Under the pieces are notes generated by a model. That model was not told the origin of the DNA. It was given only the letters and a program-made list of their open reading frames with translations, and ran no database searches. A stretch of DNA of 64,000 bases from Pseudomonas vancouverensis. GTDB taxonomy: Bacteria > Pseudomonadota > Gammaproteobacteria > Pseudomonadales > Pseudomonadaceae. This document shows, piece after piece, positions 9,467 through 18,653 of this stretch. The stretch covers positions 310,001 to 374,000 of the forward strand of contig NZ_RRZK01000008.1 in assembly GCF_004348895.1 (NCBI RefSeq). The letters are read 5' to 3'. The position numbers and the translations under genes were made by a program. How positions within the stretch are numbered: the stretch's first letter is position 1; each line of letters opens with the position of its first letter.

Positions 9467-10393
9467 TCAAATGCCCCACGCAAAAGCGTCCTGTTCGTCG
9501 ATCAGCAGGGTGCTGTCGGCGGTCATGAAGGCGCGACCGGTGATGAACGGGATGACGCGTTCGCCGTCCCATTCGTAGCGACCTTCGAATTGGCTGCCGG
9601 TGATGCTGGCTTGTACCCAGCGTTCACCGACGGCGAGTTTTTCGTCGGCAGCCAGGCAGGCCAGCTTGGCGCTGGTACCGGTGCCGCAAGGCGAGCGGTC
9701 GTAGGCCTTGCCCGGGCACATGACGAAGTTGCGGCTGTCGGCGTGGTTGTCGTCGGCGAACAGCTCGACGTGATCGATCAGGGCGCCGTGTTCGCCGTGG
9801 ATGCCCTGGGCCTCCAGGGCCTTGAGCATCGCCCAGGTGTATTCAGTGAGGGCTTCGACGTTGGCCATGTCGAGGGTCTTGCCGTGGTCGGAAACGAGGA
9901 AGAACCAGTTGCCGCCCCAGGCGATGTCGCCGTACACGCGGCCATGGCCGGGCACTTCGACCGCGACCTGTTGGCGATAGCGATAGGCGGGCACGTTGCG
10001 CAGGGTGACGTTGCCGTCTTCATGCAGCGTGGCACTGACCGGTCCGACTGGGGTGTCGATCTTGTGCACGCCCGGGACGATGCGTCCCAGGTGGTGCAGC
10101 GAGTTGACCAGGCCGATGGTGCCGTGGCCGCACATGCCGAGGTAACCGGCGTTATTGAAGAAGATCACACCGCAAGTGGCGTCCGGCGAGACCGGCTCGC
10201 AATACAGCGCGCCGACCAGCACGTCGTTGCCACGGGGCTCCAGCAGGCAGGCGCGCCGCCACTGGTCATGCTGCTCACGCAGGCTGTCGCGCTGCTCGGC
10301 GATGGTGCGCCCCGCCAGTTGCGGGAAGCCGCTCAGCACCAGGCGCGTCGGCTCGCCGCCGGTGTGGGAATCAATGACCTGTACTTTTTTCAT
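9467..10393 (-). CDS. lhpA: 4-hydroxyproline 2-epimerase
   Basis: A 308-residue member of the proline racemase superfamily that interconverts trans-4-hydroxy-L-proline and cis-4-hydroxy-D-proline without a cofactor. Both catalytic cysteines are visible: Cys88 in GMCGHGTIG and the second in [10 protein letters not shown]; proline 3-hydroxyproline dehydratases have lost one of them. The N-terminal signature [10 protein letters not shown] is intact. I chose the ATG at 10393 (GGAT six bases upstream); another ATG four codons earlier at 10405 is possible, and the longer open frame to 10573 runs into the permease gene. It is the first enzymatic step after uptake. Confidence 0.92.
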   Translation of the reverse strand: MKKVQVIDSHTGGEPTRLVLSGFPQLAGRTIAEQRDSLREQHDQWRRACLLEPRGNDVLVGALYCEPVSPDATCGVIFFNNAGYLGMCGHGTIGLVNSLHHLGRIVPGVHKIDTPVGPVSATLHEDGNVTLRNVPAYRYRQQVAVEVPGHGRVYGDIAWGGNWFFLVSDHGKTLDMANVEALTEYTWAMLKALEAQGIHGEHGALIDHVELFADDNHADSRNFVMCPGKAYDRSPCGTGTSAKLACLAADEKLAVGERWVQASITGSQFEGRYEWDGERVIPFITGRAFMTADSTLLIDEQDAFAWGI

Positions 10394-10415
10394 CACGTTA
10401 TCCATGCAAAGAAAT

Positions 10416-12062
10416 TCAGCGTGAAGCCTGGACGGAGGCGCCCACCGGGCGTTGGCCGAAAGTTGTTGTGCTGTGCACCGCATCGGCTTCGCTTTCACCT
10501 TCGTCGGCATCCAGACGCACCAGGTGCGCCGGTACGCCGGTGGCCGCGCCCCAGTAGTAGATAGCCGTCGCACAGGCCGCTACGACCAGGGTGTCGAAGG
10601 GGTGGGTGAGTACGCCCATGCCGCCGAAACTGCCCAGCCAGGACAGCACGATGGTCACGGCGTAGAAGCCGATCAGCCAGGCTGAGGAGCGCACTTGCTG
10701 GGCCAGGCTCAGGTGTTGGGTAGGTACGAAACGTCCGCACAGCAGGTAGATCACGAACATCAGGATTTGCAGGCCGAGCAGCCAGGACACGGTGCCCCAG
10801 CCCGACCAGTAGACGATCAGCGCAGCGATGATGAACGACAGCGGACCGAGCAGGCCCATGCGCTTGACCCGGAACGGGCGCGGCATGTCAGGGGCATTGC
10901 GACGCAGGGCGGCAACGGACACCGGGGCCACGGCGTAGCTCAATACCAGGGCGGCGGAGACCACGTTGATCAGTGCTTCCCAGGACGGGAAGGGCAGGGT
11001 CCAGAACACCGACAGACCAAAGGTCAGCCACAGCGCCGGGCGCGGGATGCCGGATTTTTCATCGATGCGGGTGAAGATCTTGAAGAAGGTGCCGGTCTGC
11101 GCCCAGCCATAGATCACTCGCGGGGTGGCGTTCATGTAGATGTTGCCGCAACCGCTGGGGGAGATCACCGCGTCGGCGACGACCAGATAGGCCAGCCAGC
11201 CCACACCCAGGGCCATGGCAATGTCGCGGTAAGGCAGCGCCAGTTCCTTGGACACGCCGGCCCAGCCGTTGGCGAGCATTTCAGTGGGTACACCGCCGAG
11301 GAAGGCCACTTGCAGCAGCACGTAGATCAGGGTCGACAGCAGCACCGAGAGGATCATCGCAATCGGAATGGTGCGCTGCGGGTTCTTCACTTCACTGGCC
11401 ACCGAGATGATTGGCGTCAGCCCCAGGTAAGCGAAGATGACGCCGCCGGCGGACACCGCCATTTCCACGCCTGACAGGCCGAACGGCATGAAACCCTGGG
11501 ACTGGAAGTTCTGCGGTTTGAAGAAGGTGAACAGCACGCCGATCACCAGCAACGGCACGATGAACTTGAACACGCTGACCAGGTTGTTGGCTTTGGCGAA
11601 GGTCTTCACGCTGTGGTAGTTGAGCATGAAGAACAGGCACAAGAGGCCGAACTGCAGCATCCAGCCGATCACCGTCGGGTCACTGGAACCGGTCTTGGTC
11701 AACGCCGGAAACCAGGCCGCGGCGTATTGCCGGGCGGCAACCACTTCAATGGCCACCAGGCTGGAAAACGCGATGAGGGTGATGAAGCCCATCAGGTAAC
11801 CGAGCAGTGGGCCGTGGGAGTACACCGGGTAGCGAATCACCCCACCGGCGCGTGGCAGCGCGGCGCCGAGTTCGCAGTAGACGATGCCCAACAGCAGCAC
11901 CGCAAAGCCCCCCAGCAACCAGGAAAATATCCCGGCCGGGCCGGCGATGGCCGACACGTGACTGGCTGCAAACAGCCAGCCGGAACCGAAGATGGCCCCC
12001 AATCCGATAAACGTGAGGTCTATCAACGAGAGCTGTTTTTTGAACTTGCCTTGGCCTGACAT
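10416..12062 (-). CDS. APC-family permease, probable hydroxyproline importer
   Basis: About 548 residues with about 12-14 membrane segments, of the amino acid-polyamine-organocation superfamily. The N-terminus has the substrate-gate motif [13 protein letters not shown], and the C-terminal tail is hydrophilic and acidic ([10 protein letters not shown]). The start at 12062 was chosen because the protein then begins [13 protein letters not shown] directly before segment 1; the frame is open further upstream to 12149 without good support. It heads the operon, 22 bp before the epimerase, and lies divergent from the AraC-type regulator, so it most probably imports hydroxyproline. That substrate is inferred from context only. 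Confidence 0.87.
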   Translation of the reverse strand: MSGQGKFKKQLSLIDLTFIGLGAIFGSGWLFAASHVSAIAGPAGIFSWLLGGFAVLLLGIVYCELGAALPRAGGVIRYPVYSHGPLLGYLMGFITLIAFSSLVAIEVVAARQYAAAWFPALTKTGSSDPTVIGWMLQFGLLCLFFMLNYHSVKTFAKANNLVSVFKFIVPLLVIGVLFTFFKPQNFQSQGFMPFGLSGVEMAVSAGGVIFAYLGLTPIISVASEVKNPQRTIPIAMILSVLLSTLIYVLLQVAFLGGVPTEMLANGWAGVSKELALPYRDIAMALGVGWLAYLVVADAVISPSGCGNIYMNATPRVIYGWAQTGTFFKIFTRIDEKSGIPRPALWLTFGLSVFWTLPFPSWEALINVVSAALVLSYAVAPVSVAALRRNAPDMPRPFRVKRMGLLGPLSFIIAALIVYWSGWGTVSWLLGLQILMFVIYLLCGRFVPTQHLSLAQQVRSSAWLIGFYAVTIVLSWLGSFGGMGVLTHPFDTLVVAACATAIYYWGAATGVPAHLVRLDADEGESEADAVHSTTTFGQRPVGASVQASR

Positions 12063-12250
12063 GGCATCGCCTTCTTGTGAGTTATTGGATAGGCAGGTGT
12101 GCACTTCAAATCGCCCCTTGTTGGTTTTGCCGAGGAGGGCGGTGGCCATAGAGTGAACGTGGGCGCAGGTTGGCGATTGATGTTTTTCTTGGGTGTCGAT
12201 GACGAAATCAGCACAATGGGCGCTGTCTGATTTTTACGGGTAGCCGGTTC

Positions 12251-13045
12251 ATGACTGAAAACGCGTTTGCGCTGTTGTGCCAGGGTGACGAGTCGAACCG
12301 GCCGGAATCCATCGAGCAATTGTTGGCCGGTGTGGCGTTGTTGCTGCCCATGCTCGACGTGATTCCCAATGCGGCGATCTTCATCAAGGACGTCCACGCG
12401 CGGTATGTCCTGGCCAATCAGACGCTGGTGCAACGCTGCGGCTTGAAGCAGCTCAAGCCGTTGCTGGGCAAGACCAGCGCCGAGGTGTTCCCGGCGCAAT
12501 TGGGCCCGGGTTACACCGAGCAGGACCGCCGCGTGCTGGAAGAGGGCTGGGTGCTGGAAGATCAGCTGGAACTGCACCTGTACGGCAGCCGCGAGCCCGG
12601 TTGGTGCCTGACCCACAAGCGCCCGTTGTACAACCGGCGAAACGAGATCATCGGCCTGGTCGGCATCTCGGTGGACCTGCAATCAGCCAGCGACACGCAC
12701 CCGGCCTATCAGCGTCTGGCGGCAGTGGACGAGCACATCCGCGCGCATTTCAACCGACGTGTCAGCCTTGGTGAGTTGACGCGCATCGCCGGGATTTCCG
12801 TGGCGCAACTGGAGCGTTACTGCAAGCGCGTATTCCACCTGACGCCGCGGCAGATGATCCAGAAAGTTCGCCTGGAGCATGCCCATCGGCTGTTGCACAC
12901 GGACTTGCCGATCACTGACGTTGCCCTGCAATGCGGCTACACCGACCACAGCGCATTCACCCGGCAGTTCAAGGCCTCGACCGGGTTCACTCCGCGTCAG
13001 TACCGGCAGGCCACCGGTCACGAACAACCTGCAGGACTGGATTAG
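12251..13045 (+). CDS. PAS-AraC family transcriptional regulator of the hydroxyproline cluster
   Basis: A 264-residue regulator with two parts. An N-terminal PAS-like sensor (about residues 30-135, with IPNAAIFIKDVHARYVLANQT) is joined to a C-terminal AraC/XylS DNA-binding domain with two helix-turn-helix units (about residues 155-255, including ISVAQLERYCKRVF and DVALQCGYTDHSAFTRQFK). It is transcribed away from the permease-epimerase-deaminase operon across a 188-bp intergenic region that must contain both promoters. Hydroxyproline clusters of pseudomonads have an AraC-type activator in this position, so activation in response to a pathway intermediate is likely. The ligand of the PAS domain is not known. 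Confidence 0.87.
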   Translation: MTENAFALLCQGDESNRPESIEQLLAGVALLLPMLDVIPNAAIFIKDVHARYVLANQTLVQRCGLKQLKPLLGKTSAEVFPAQLGPGYTEQDRRVLEEGWVLEDQLELHLYGSREPGWCLTHKRPLYNRRNEIIGLVGISVDLQSASDTHPAYQRLAAVDEHIRAHFNRRVSLGELTRIAGISVAQLERYCKRVFHLTPRQMIQKVRLEHAHRLLHTDLPITDVALQCGYTDHSAFTRQFKASTGFTPRQYRQATGHEQPAGLD

Positions 13046-13121
13046 CGACGACTCGCGGTGAGCACGGTAAACTGGCCCCGCACAAGGCAGACGCCTTACC
13101 TTTTTCTGCATGAGATTTCCC

Positions 13122-13502
13122 ATGGCCAATCACGACCTGAGCTTCACCCCTGACCTCGATGCCGATTCGATTTCTTCCGACGTTGTCGGTTTCGCCGGCG
13201 TGCTGGTCTCCACCCAGATCCCGACCCGTGCCGACGGCAGCCTGGAACTGGGCGACATCACCCTGCAAAGCGAATGCACCCTGCAAGCGCTGAAGGTGGC
13301 ACTGGAACGCGCCGGCAGCTCCATGGACCGGGTCATGCACCTGACCATCTACCTCACCGACATGGCTGACCGCGCCGCCTTCAACGAAGTCTACAGACGT
13401 TACTTCGCCAAGCCATGGCCAGTGCGCGCCGCGGTGGGTGTGGCGGCATTGGCGGTCGAAGGCATGCGCGTGGAAGTCACTGCCATGGCGGCCAAGGCCT
13501 GA
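13122..13502 (+). CDS. RidA-family (YjgF/YER057c/UK114) protein
   Basis: A 126-residue RidA-fold protein. The conserved arginine that binds carboxylates in imine or enamine deaminases is present in PVRAAVGVAAL, followed by the VEVTAMA strand. RidA proteins hydrolyse reactive imines or enamines released by PLP and amino acid oxidising enzymes. Position next to a pathway that makes cyclic imines fits such a role, although it is not in the same operon (its promoter lies after the AraC gene). The start was put at 13122; an in-frame ATG four codons earlier is possible. The glycine-rich end seen in archetypal RidA is altered, suggesting one of the Rid subgroups. Confidence 0.85.
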   Translation: MANHDLSFTPDLDADSISSDVVGFAGVLVSTQIPTRADGSLELGDITLQSECTLQALKVALERAGSSMDRVMHLTIYLTDMADRAAFNEVYRRYFAKPWPVRAAVGVAALAVEGMRVEVTAMAAKA

Positions 13503-13520
13503 GTACGACCACACAATCAA

Positions 13521-13550
13521 CGGTAGGAGCCGGCTTGCTGGCTCCCTCAG
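13521..13550. repeat. REP-like palindrome
   Basis: GTAGGAGCCGGCTTGCTGGCTCC is an imperfect inverted repeat of the type found many times between pseudomonad genes. It lies between the RidA-family gene and rlhA. Confidence 0.55.
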
Positions 13551-13673
13551 GCGTCTACGCAAAATCGGGTCAATTCCGTGCGGCAGACGCCACCCGGCAG
13601 TACACGGGTGCCGGTCGGGCATTTCGCCGCTACAATGCACGCCTCGACCGTGACAGCCTGACTAAAAATATCT

Positions 13674-15662
13674 ATGTCCCTGCCTAAACATCACCTGGAA
13701 TTGCTCAGCCCTGCCCGCGATGTCGCCATCGCCCGCGAGGCCATTCTGCATGGCGCCGACGCCGTGTACATCGGTGGCCCGAGCTTCGGTGCCCGCCACA
13801 ACGCCTGCAACGAAGTGAGCGATATCGCCCAGTTGGTGGAGTTCGCCCGCCGTTATCACGCCCGGGTGTTCACCACCATCAACACGATCCTGCACGACAA
13901 CGAACTGGAGCCGGCGCGCAAGCTGATCCACGAGCTGTACGATGCCGGCGTCGATGCGTTGATCGTGCAGGACCTGGGTGTCATGGAGCTGGACATCCCG
14001 CCGATCGAGCTGCACGCCAGCACCCAGACCGACATCCGCACGCTGGAGCGGGCGAAGTTCCTCGATCAGGCCGGTTTCTCTCAGCTGGTGCTGGCCCGTG
14101 AGCTGAACCTCAAGGAAATCCGTGCCATTGCCGATGAAACCGATGCCGCCATCGAGTTCTTCATCCACGGTGCGCTGTGCGTGGCGTTTTCCGGTCAGTG
14201 CAACATTTCCCACGCGCAAACCGGGCGCAGTGCCAACCGTGGCGACTGCTCCCAGGCCTGCCGTCTGCCGTACACCCTGAAAGACGAAAAGGGTGGGGTG
14301 ATCGCTTACGAGAAGCACCTGTTGTCGATGAAGGACAACAACCAGAGTGCCAACATCCGTGCCCTGGTCGAGGCCGGTGTGCGCTCGTTCAAGATCGAGG
14401 GGCGCTACAAGGACATGGGCTACGTGAAGAACATCACGGCCTACTATCGTCAGCGCCTCGATGCCGTGCTCGAAGATCGCCCGGACCTGGCCCGCGCTTC
14501 CAGCGGCCGCACCGCGCACTTCTTCCTGCCCGACCCGGAAAAAACCTTCCACCGTGGCAGCACCGATTACTTCGTCACTGACCGCAAGATCGACATCGGT
14601 GCCTTCGACTCGCCGACCTTCACCGGTCTGCCGGTGGGCGTCGTCGAGAAAGTCGCCAAGCGCGACATGCAGGTGGTAACCCACGAGCCGCTGTCCAACG
14701 GTGACGGCCTCAACGTGCTGGTCAAGCGTGAAGTGGTGGGTTTTCGCGCGAACATCGCCGAACCCAAGGGTGAATTCGAGGAAGACGGCGAGAAGCGTTA
14801 TCGCTATCGCGTCGAGCCCAACGAAATGCCCGAAGGCATGTACAAGCTGCGCCCCAACCATCCGCTCAATCGCAACCTCGATCACAACTGGCAGCAGGCG
14901 CTGCAAAAGACCTCGGCCGAGCGCCGCGTCGCTCTGCGCTGGGTTGCCAAGTTGCGTGAAGAACAGCTGGAAGTGACCGCGACCAGCGAAGAGGGGATCA
15001 GCGCCAGCGTCACCCTCAATGGCCCGTTCGGCGCCGCCAACAAGCCGGAGCAGGCGCTGGAGCAATTGCAGGATCTGCTCGGCCAACTGGGGACCACCCA
15101 GTACCATGCCGTGGACATCAAGCTGGATGCGCCGCAGGCCTACTTCATCCCCAATTCGCAGCTCAAGGCCTTGCGCCGTGAGGTCATCGAAGCCCTGACC
15201 GAAGCGCGGATCGCCGCCCACCCGCGTGGCAACCGCAAGGCCGAAACCTCGCCGCCGCCGGTGTACCCGGAGTCGCACCTGTCGTTCCTGGCCAACGTCT
15301 ACAACCAGAAGGCCCGGGACTTCTACCATCGTCACGGGGTCAAGCTGATCGACGCGGCTTACGAGGCCCATGAGGAAACGGGCGAAGTGCCGGTGATGAT
15401 CACCAAGCATTGCCTGCGCTTCTCCTTCAACCTGTGCCCGAAACAGGCCAAGGGCGTGACTGGCGTGCGCACCAAGGTCGCGCCGATGCAGTTGATCCAC
15501 GGCGATGAAGTACTGACGTTGAAGTTCGACTGCAAGCCTTGCGAAATGCACGTGATCGGCAAGATGAAAGGGCACATCCTCGACCTGCCGCAACCGGGCA
15601 GCGTGGTGGGCTACATCAGCCCGGACGACCTGCTCAAGACCATCCCCCGCGCCCCGCACTGA
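13674..15662 (+). CDS. rlhA: 23S rRNA 5-hydroxycytidine synthase RlhA (peptidase U32 family)
   Basis: A 662-residue U32-family protein that closely follows E. coli YdcP/RlhA as I remember it: LELLSPARD start, HGADAVYIGGP, HASTQTDIRT, SGQCNISHAQTGRSANRGDC, CSQACRLPY, and the long C-terminal extension with NPLNRNLDHNW-like sequence. RlhA is needed for hydroxylation of C2501 of 23S rRNA, using prephenate as a source and an iron-sulphur centre; the cysteines in SGQC and CSQAC plus the C-terminal CPKQ and CKPCEM are candidates for cluster binding. The length of about 650 separates it from the shorter tRNA-modifying TrhP. It stands alone between a REP-like sequence and a convergent small gene. Confidence 0.93.
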   Translation: MSLPKHHLELLSPARDVAIAREAILHGADAVYIGGPSFGARHNACNEVSDIAQLVEFARRYHARVFTTINTILHDNELEPARKLIHELYDAGVDALIVQDLGVMELDIPPIELHASTQTDIRTLERAKFLDQAGFSQLVLARELNLKEIRAIADETDAAIEFFIHGALCVAFSGQCNISHAQTGRSANRGDCSQACRLPYTLKDEKGGVIAYEKHLLSMKDNNQSANIRALVEAGVRSFKIEGRYKDMGYVKNITAYYRQRLDAVLEDRPDLARASSGRTAHFFLPDPEKTFHRGSTDYFVTDRKIDIGAFDSPTFTGLPVGVVEKVAKRDMQVVTHEPLSNGDGLNVLVKREVVGFRANIAEPKGEFEEDGEKRYRYRVEPNEMPEGMYKLRPNHPLNRNLDHNWQQALQKTSAERRVALRWVAKLREEQLEVTATSEEGISASVTLNGPFGAANKPEQALEQLQDLLGQLGTTQYHAVDIKLDAPQAYFIPNSQLKALRREVIEALTEARIAAHPRGNRKAETSPPPVYPESHLSFLANVYNQKARDFYHRHGVKLIDAAYEAHEETGEVPVMITKHCLRFSFNLCPKQAKGVTGVRTKVAPMQLIHGDEVLTLKFDCKPCEMHVIGKMKGHILDLPQPGSVVGYISPDDLLKTIPRAPH

Positions 15663-15707
15663 GTGACGATGGGCGCGCTGCTACGGCGGCGCGCTCATTG
15701 TTCCCGC

Positions 15708-16271
15708 TCACCTTGAAATGCTGAAGTAGATGAAGGCCCCGAACGCGGCAAAGCCGAAGGCCGTCACGGCCTTGATGGTGGAGTGGGGCAGGATCATCGG
15801 GCGCTTCAGGGGTTGCGCGTACACCACCGGCAGCCCGTTGCGTTGCCGGCGAGGGGTGTACAGCCAGCCGAGCAGCAGGAAAAAACCGATCAGGCCCAGG
15901 GTGATCCAGCGAATGGCGACTGGCATGACCGACTCTTCGGCGACATCCTCCGCACAGGCAGCGCTGTTGAATTCGACGATGGTCACCGGTTGATAGCTGG
16001 CCGGCGATTGCCTTGTATCACTCTGCAGCGCGGCCTGTTGCTCCAGGTCCAGGGCCTGATACTGCCAGAGCGTGGAGGAGCCTTCGCGGCAATAGGTGAA
16101 GGTGACAGGGTTGGAAGCGCCGATGATGCAGGCGTCCTGGATGCCGATTTTTTTCAATGTCTCTGTGGCCGATCTTGTGAAATCGAGGTCGAATACCGGC
16201 ATGACTCCGGTGGCCGACGCGGCGAGCGGCATCAGCAGGCTCGCCAGGGCGCAGATGATTGAAATTTTCAA
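15708..16271 (-). CDS. Small envelope protein with signal peptide and two membrane segments, unknown function
   Basis: About 187 residues if translation starts at TTG 16271, which gives a clean signal peptide (MKISIICALASLLMPLAASA). The upstream ATG at 16281 is in another frame, and the same frame is open to 16328 only with sequence that would bury the signal. The mature part begins with a soluble region of about 100 residues containing two cysteines (DACIIG, TFTYC) and a third (SAACAED), then a membrane helix (WITLGLIGFFLLLGWLY), a basic loop (PRRQRN) and a last hydrophobic segment. I do not recognise the family. It is convergent with rlhA and lies 113 bp beyond another small gene on the same strand. 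Confidence 0.72.
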   Translation of the reverse strand: MKISIICALASLLMPLAASATGVMPVFDLDFTRSATETLKKIGIQDACIIGASNPVTFTYCREGSSTLWQYQALDLEQQAALQSDTRQSPASYQPVTIVEFNSAACAEDVAEESVMPVAIRWITLGLIGFFLLLGWLYTPRRQRNGLPVVYAQPLKRPMILPHSTIKAVTAFGFAAFGAFIYFSISR

Positions 16272-16384
16272 CGTCGGGCATCCTCGGAGTTCGCAGGTTT
16301 TTGTTATTAGCGCGGAGCCTGGCTGCAACTGTGCTGTGGTGAAGTCTAGACGCTATTGCGAATCCTTATCGCGGTGGATCAAGT

Positions 16385-16828
16385 TTATTGGCAGTCTTCG
16401 GCAACGGCCTTCTCGGCACGTTTGAACTCTTGTTTGACGTCGGTGGTGATCTTCTGCTTTTTCAGTTCCTGGCCGAGAAAGGGCTGTTCGCTGCGGTTTT
16501 CGACCTCGGCGTCCTCGGCGACAATCTGCGCCTGAATGGCGGTGGCGTGCTGGTCGATCACGGCATCGACCTCGGCTTCATTTTTGGCGGTGTCGAGTGC
16601 CTGGACCAGCTTGCCGGCGTCCTGTTTTTCGGCTTCGGCGTAAGCCTCGACCGATAACCCGGCGGCCATGGCCCTGGCCTGGGTTTCGAGGCTTTTCAGA
16701 TGCTGTTGTGCGGTCTTGCAAACCGCCTCCTGACGTTCGCGCTGAATGTTTTCCCAGGTGTTGAGCCCATATAGCGCGCCGCCCAGGATCACAAGCGTGG
16801 TGGTCATCAAGATCAATCTGCCTTTCAC
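16385..16828 (-). CDS. Membrane-anchored coiled-coil protein, unknown function
   Basis: About 147 residues starting at GTG 16828, which has GAGGG eight bases upstream; the frame is open to 16915 but without a plausible start. One N-terminal membrane segment (LILMTTTLVILGGALYG) is followed by a highly charged, Ala/Glu/Lys-rich region predicted by eye to be helical and coiled, with only two cysteines (AVCKTA and the penultimate Cys). It has the form of a small inner-membrane anchored periplasmic protein. Upstream (16829-17120) lies a low-complexity AT-rich stretch before the tRNA gene; I see no further gene there. Function unknown. Confidence 0.7.
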   Translation of the reverse strand: MKGRLILMTTTLVILGGALYGLNTWENIQRERQEAVCKTAQQHLKSLETQARAMAAGLSVEAYAEAEKQDAGKLVQALDTAKNEAEVDAVIDQHATAIQAQIVAEDAEVENRSEQPFLGQELKKQKITTDVKQEFKRAEKAVAEDCQ

Positions 16829-17120
16829 ATTCGACGCCCTCAAATGGCAGGGAATGGCCGTTCCATAGTTTACGCCCGACTCCATTCGAGGAAAGAAAAG
16901 CGTAGCAGAGCCCATGGGGCTTCGAGCTGGATGGCCGCCGGTTGAGCCTGGTTGATCCTAGTAAGCGTCTGTTTTAAAAAACAAAATGTTTAATTGGGGC
17001 TTCCCATGTGCGTTAAATCTTGATAAATTTGCGCCCGTTCCCGCACAGGCACTTACGCCTTTGTCTGGAAACACCGCAATACCGTGCTGGCTCTGGCCAA
17101 CACACTCTCGCTACAGCTAC

Positions 17121-17195
17121 AGGGGCGTCGCCAAGCGGTAAGGCAGCAGGTTTTGATCCTGCCATGCGTTGGTTCGAATCCAGCCGCCCCTGCCA
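17121..17195 (+). tRNA. tRNA-Gln (anticodon TTG)
   Basis: A 75-nt cloverleaf with encoded CCA. The acceptor stem AGGGGCG (17121-17127) pairs fully with CGCCCCT (17185-17191), the discriminator is G and CCA is encoded at 17193-17195. The anticodon stem GCAGG/CCTGC encloses the loop TTTTGAT with anticodon TTG at 17153-17155, and the T arm has GGTTCGAATC. It reads CAA and CAG glutamine codons. It is followed about 55 bp downstream by an intrinsic terminator. Confidence 0.97.
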
Positions 17196-17250
17196 TATTC
17201 CTGCTTTCATCCCGGCAACCGTTGTGTTCGCCGCGGATGATCGTAAGCAC

Positions 17251-17287
17251 AAAAAACGCCAACGCCGATCAGGCTTGGCGTTTTTTT
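17251..17287 (+). terminator. Intrinsic terminator of tRNA-Gln
   Basis: AACGCCAA pairs with TTGGCGTT around a short loop and is followed by a run of seven T. It lies downstream of the tRNA and before the M24 peptidase-like gene. Confidence 0.85.
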
Positions 17288-17406
17288 GTGGCCGAAGTTT
17301 TCTCACATTCAACCCATGGCGATGTCTTTCGCTTTTTTTTCGCCTATCGCAATATATGAAAATATATAGCGCATAAGGATGCGCTTGGCTGAAAAAGGAA
17401 TGAGCG

Positions 17407-18069
17407 ATGACCACGGCCCTGAGCAACAAAGAAGCGGTAGGCGAGCGTTACGTGCTGGAAACCATGCGCCACGCGCAACAGATGACCTGGGAGGCCGTTG
17501 AGCGGATCGCCCGCGCCATGGTGCCTGGCATGCGCGAATCCGAAGCGCAGTTGCGCGGCAAGGAGATCCTGGCCGGCATGGGCATGGACCGCATCTGGCA
17601 TCCGCTGTTGATCCGCTTTGGTGCCAACACGCTCAAGACCTTCAAGCAGCGCTCCGAGGGTGACCCGCAATTGGCTGAAAACGACATATTCTTCGTCGAC
17701 ATGGGCGTGGTCTGGCAGGGACACGAAGGGGACGCCGGCGCCACCTTCACCACCGGCTCCGACCCGGAAATGATCGCCTGTGCGGCGGCTTCCAAAACCC
17801 TGTTCACCCAGGTCGAGAACCTGTGGCGCAAGGGCGTGGCCGGCACAGAGCTCTATCAATATGCCGCCGATCAGGCCCAGGCGATGGGCTGGAAGCTCAA
17901 CCTCGATATCAAGGGTCACCGGGTCAGCGATTTCCCCCATGCCATTCACCGTGGCGGCGATTTGGGTGATTTCGAGGCGCTGCCGAATGCCGGTCTGTGG
18001 ATTCTGGAGATCCAGATTGCACACCCTGAGCGGCCGTTCGGCGCGTTCTACGAAGACTTGCTGATTTGA
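17407..18069 (+). CDS. M24-family (creatinase/aminopeptidase-fold) peptidase-like protein
   Basis: A 220-residue protein with only the pita-bread catalytic domain of the M24 metallopeptidase family, lacking the N-terminal domain of prolidases. The five metal-ligand positions can be placed: Asp in FVDMG, Asp in EGDAGATF, His in KGHRVSDFPH, Glu in ILEIQIAHP and Glu in FYEDLLI at the very C-terminus. It is therefore probably an active Xaa-Pro peptidase-like enzyme or a creatinase-like amidinohydrolase; the substrate is not clear. The ATG at 17407 follows AAAAAGGAATGAGCG, a usable Shine-Dalgarno. It is followed by the di-Mop gene. Confidence 0.85.
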   Translation: MTTALSNKEAVGERYVLETMRHAQQMTWEAVERIARAMVPGMRESEAQLRGKEILAGMGMDRIWHPLLIRFGANTLKTFKQRSEGDPQLAENDIFFVDMGVVWQGHEGDAGATFTTGSDPEMIACAAASKTLFTQVENLWRKGVAGTELYQYAADQAQAMGWKLNLDIKGHRVSDFPHAIHRGGDLGDFEALPNAGLWILEIQIAHPERPFGAFYEDLLI

Positions 18070-18170
18070 TCGACTATCGTGCATTGGGCGCGCTGTAGTT
18101 GTTTTTACACAGCGCTAAACTTGATGATGTCGGCCGTTTCCTAACTCTGAAGTCAAGAAGGACGCCTTAC

Positions 18171-18599
18171 ATGAAAGTTAGTGCACGCAACGTATTCAAA
18201 GGCAAGGTCAGCCATGTCCAGGCCGGTGCGGTCAACGCCGAGGTGGTACTGACCCTGGCGGGCGGCGAGCAACTGGTTGCCGTTGTCACCATGGAAAGCA
18301 TCAAGAGCCTGGGCATTGCGGTCGGCAAAGAAGCCGTGGCGTTGGTCAAGGCGCCTTGGGTCATGCTGATGACCGAATCCAGCGACATCCGCCTGTCCGC
18401 CCGTAACTGCCTGGAAGGCAAGGTGCTGAGCGTGACTGACGGCGCGGTCAACGCCGAAGTGGTGATCGAGCTGGCCGGCGGTTCCAAGGTCTATTCGATC
18501 GTGACCCGCGATGCCGTTACCGAGCTGGGTCTGGCGGCAGGCGTGAGCGCCACCGCGGTGATCAAGGCATCGCACATCATCCTGGGTGTTCCGGCCTGA
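18171..18599 (+). CDS. Di-Mop (TOBE) molybdate-binding protein, molbindin type
   Basis: A 142-residue cytoplasmic protein made of two tandem Mop/TOBE repeats. Each repeat opens with SARN (residues 3-6 and about 74-77), then GKV, GAVNAEVV and an AV-K closing strand. Such molbindins bind molybdate or tungstate at subunit interfaces and store or buffer the oxyanion. The ATG at 18171 has AAGGA eight bases upstream; the longer open frame to 18099 has no support. No mod transport genes are present in the window, so this is a stand-alone storage-type gene. A strong bidirectional terminator follows. Confidence 0.92.
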   Translation: MKVSARNVFKGKVSHVQAGAVNAEVVLTLAGGEQLVAVVTMESIKSLGIAVGKEAVALVKAPWVMLMTESSDIRLSARNCLEGKVLSVTDGAVNAEVVIELAGGSKVYSIVTRDAVTELGLAAGVSATAVIKASHIILGVPA

Positions 18600-18620
18600 T
18601 CCATTGCCCGTTTCACCCGG

Positions 18621-18649
18621 ACGCCCGATGCAATGCATCGGGCGTTTTC
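18621..18649. terminator. Bidirectional terminator between the molbindin and glutathione transferase genes
   Basis: ACGCCCGATGCA (18621-18632) and its exact complement TGCATCGGGCGT (18634-18645) form a long hairpin, followed on the plus strand by TTTTCGTTTTC. It lies between two convergent genes. Confidence 0.8.
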
Positions 18650-18653
18650 GTTT

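Noticed and set aside
13662..15659. Long minus-strand open frame of about 665 codons
   Set aside because: It mirrors rlhA codon by codon; rlhA is strongly recognised on the plus strand.
16018..16281. Frame starting at ATG 16281 on the minus strand
   Set aside because: It is out of frame with the signal peptide-bearing gene and gives an arginine/alanine/histidine-rich translation typical of a shadow.
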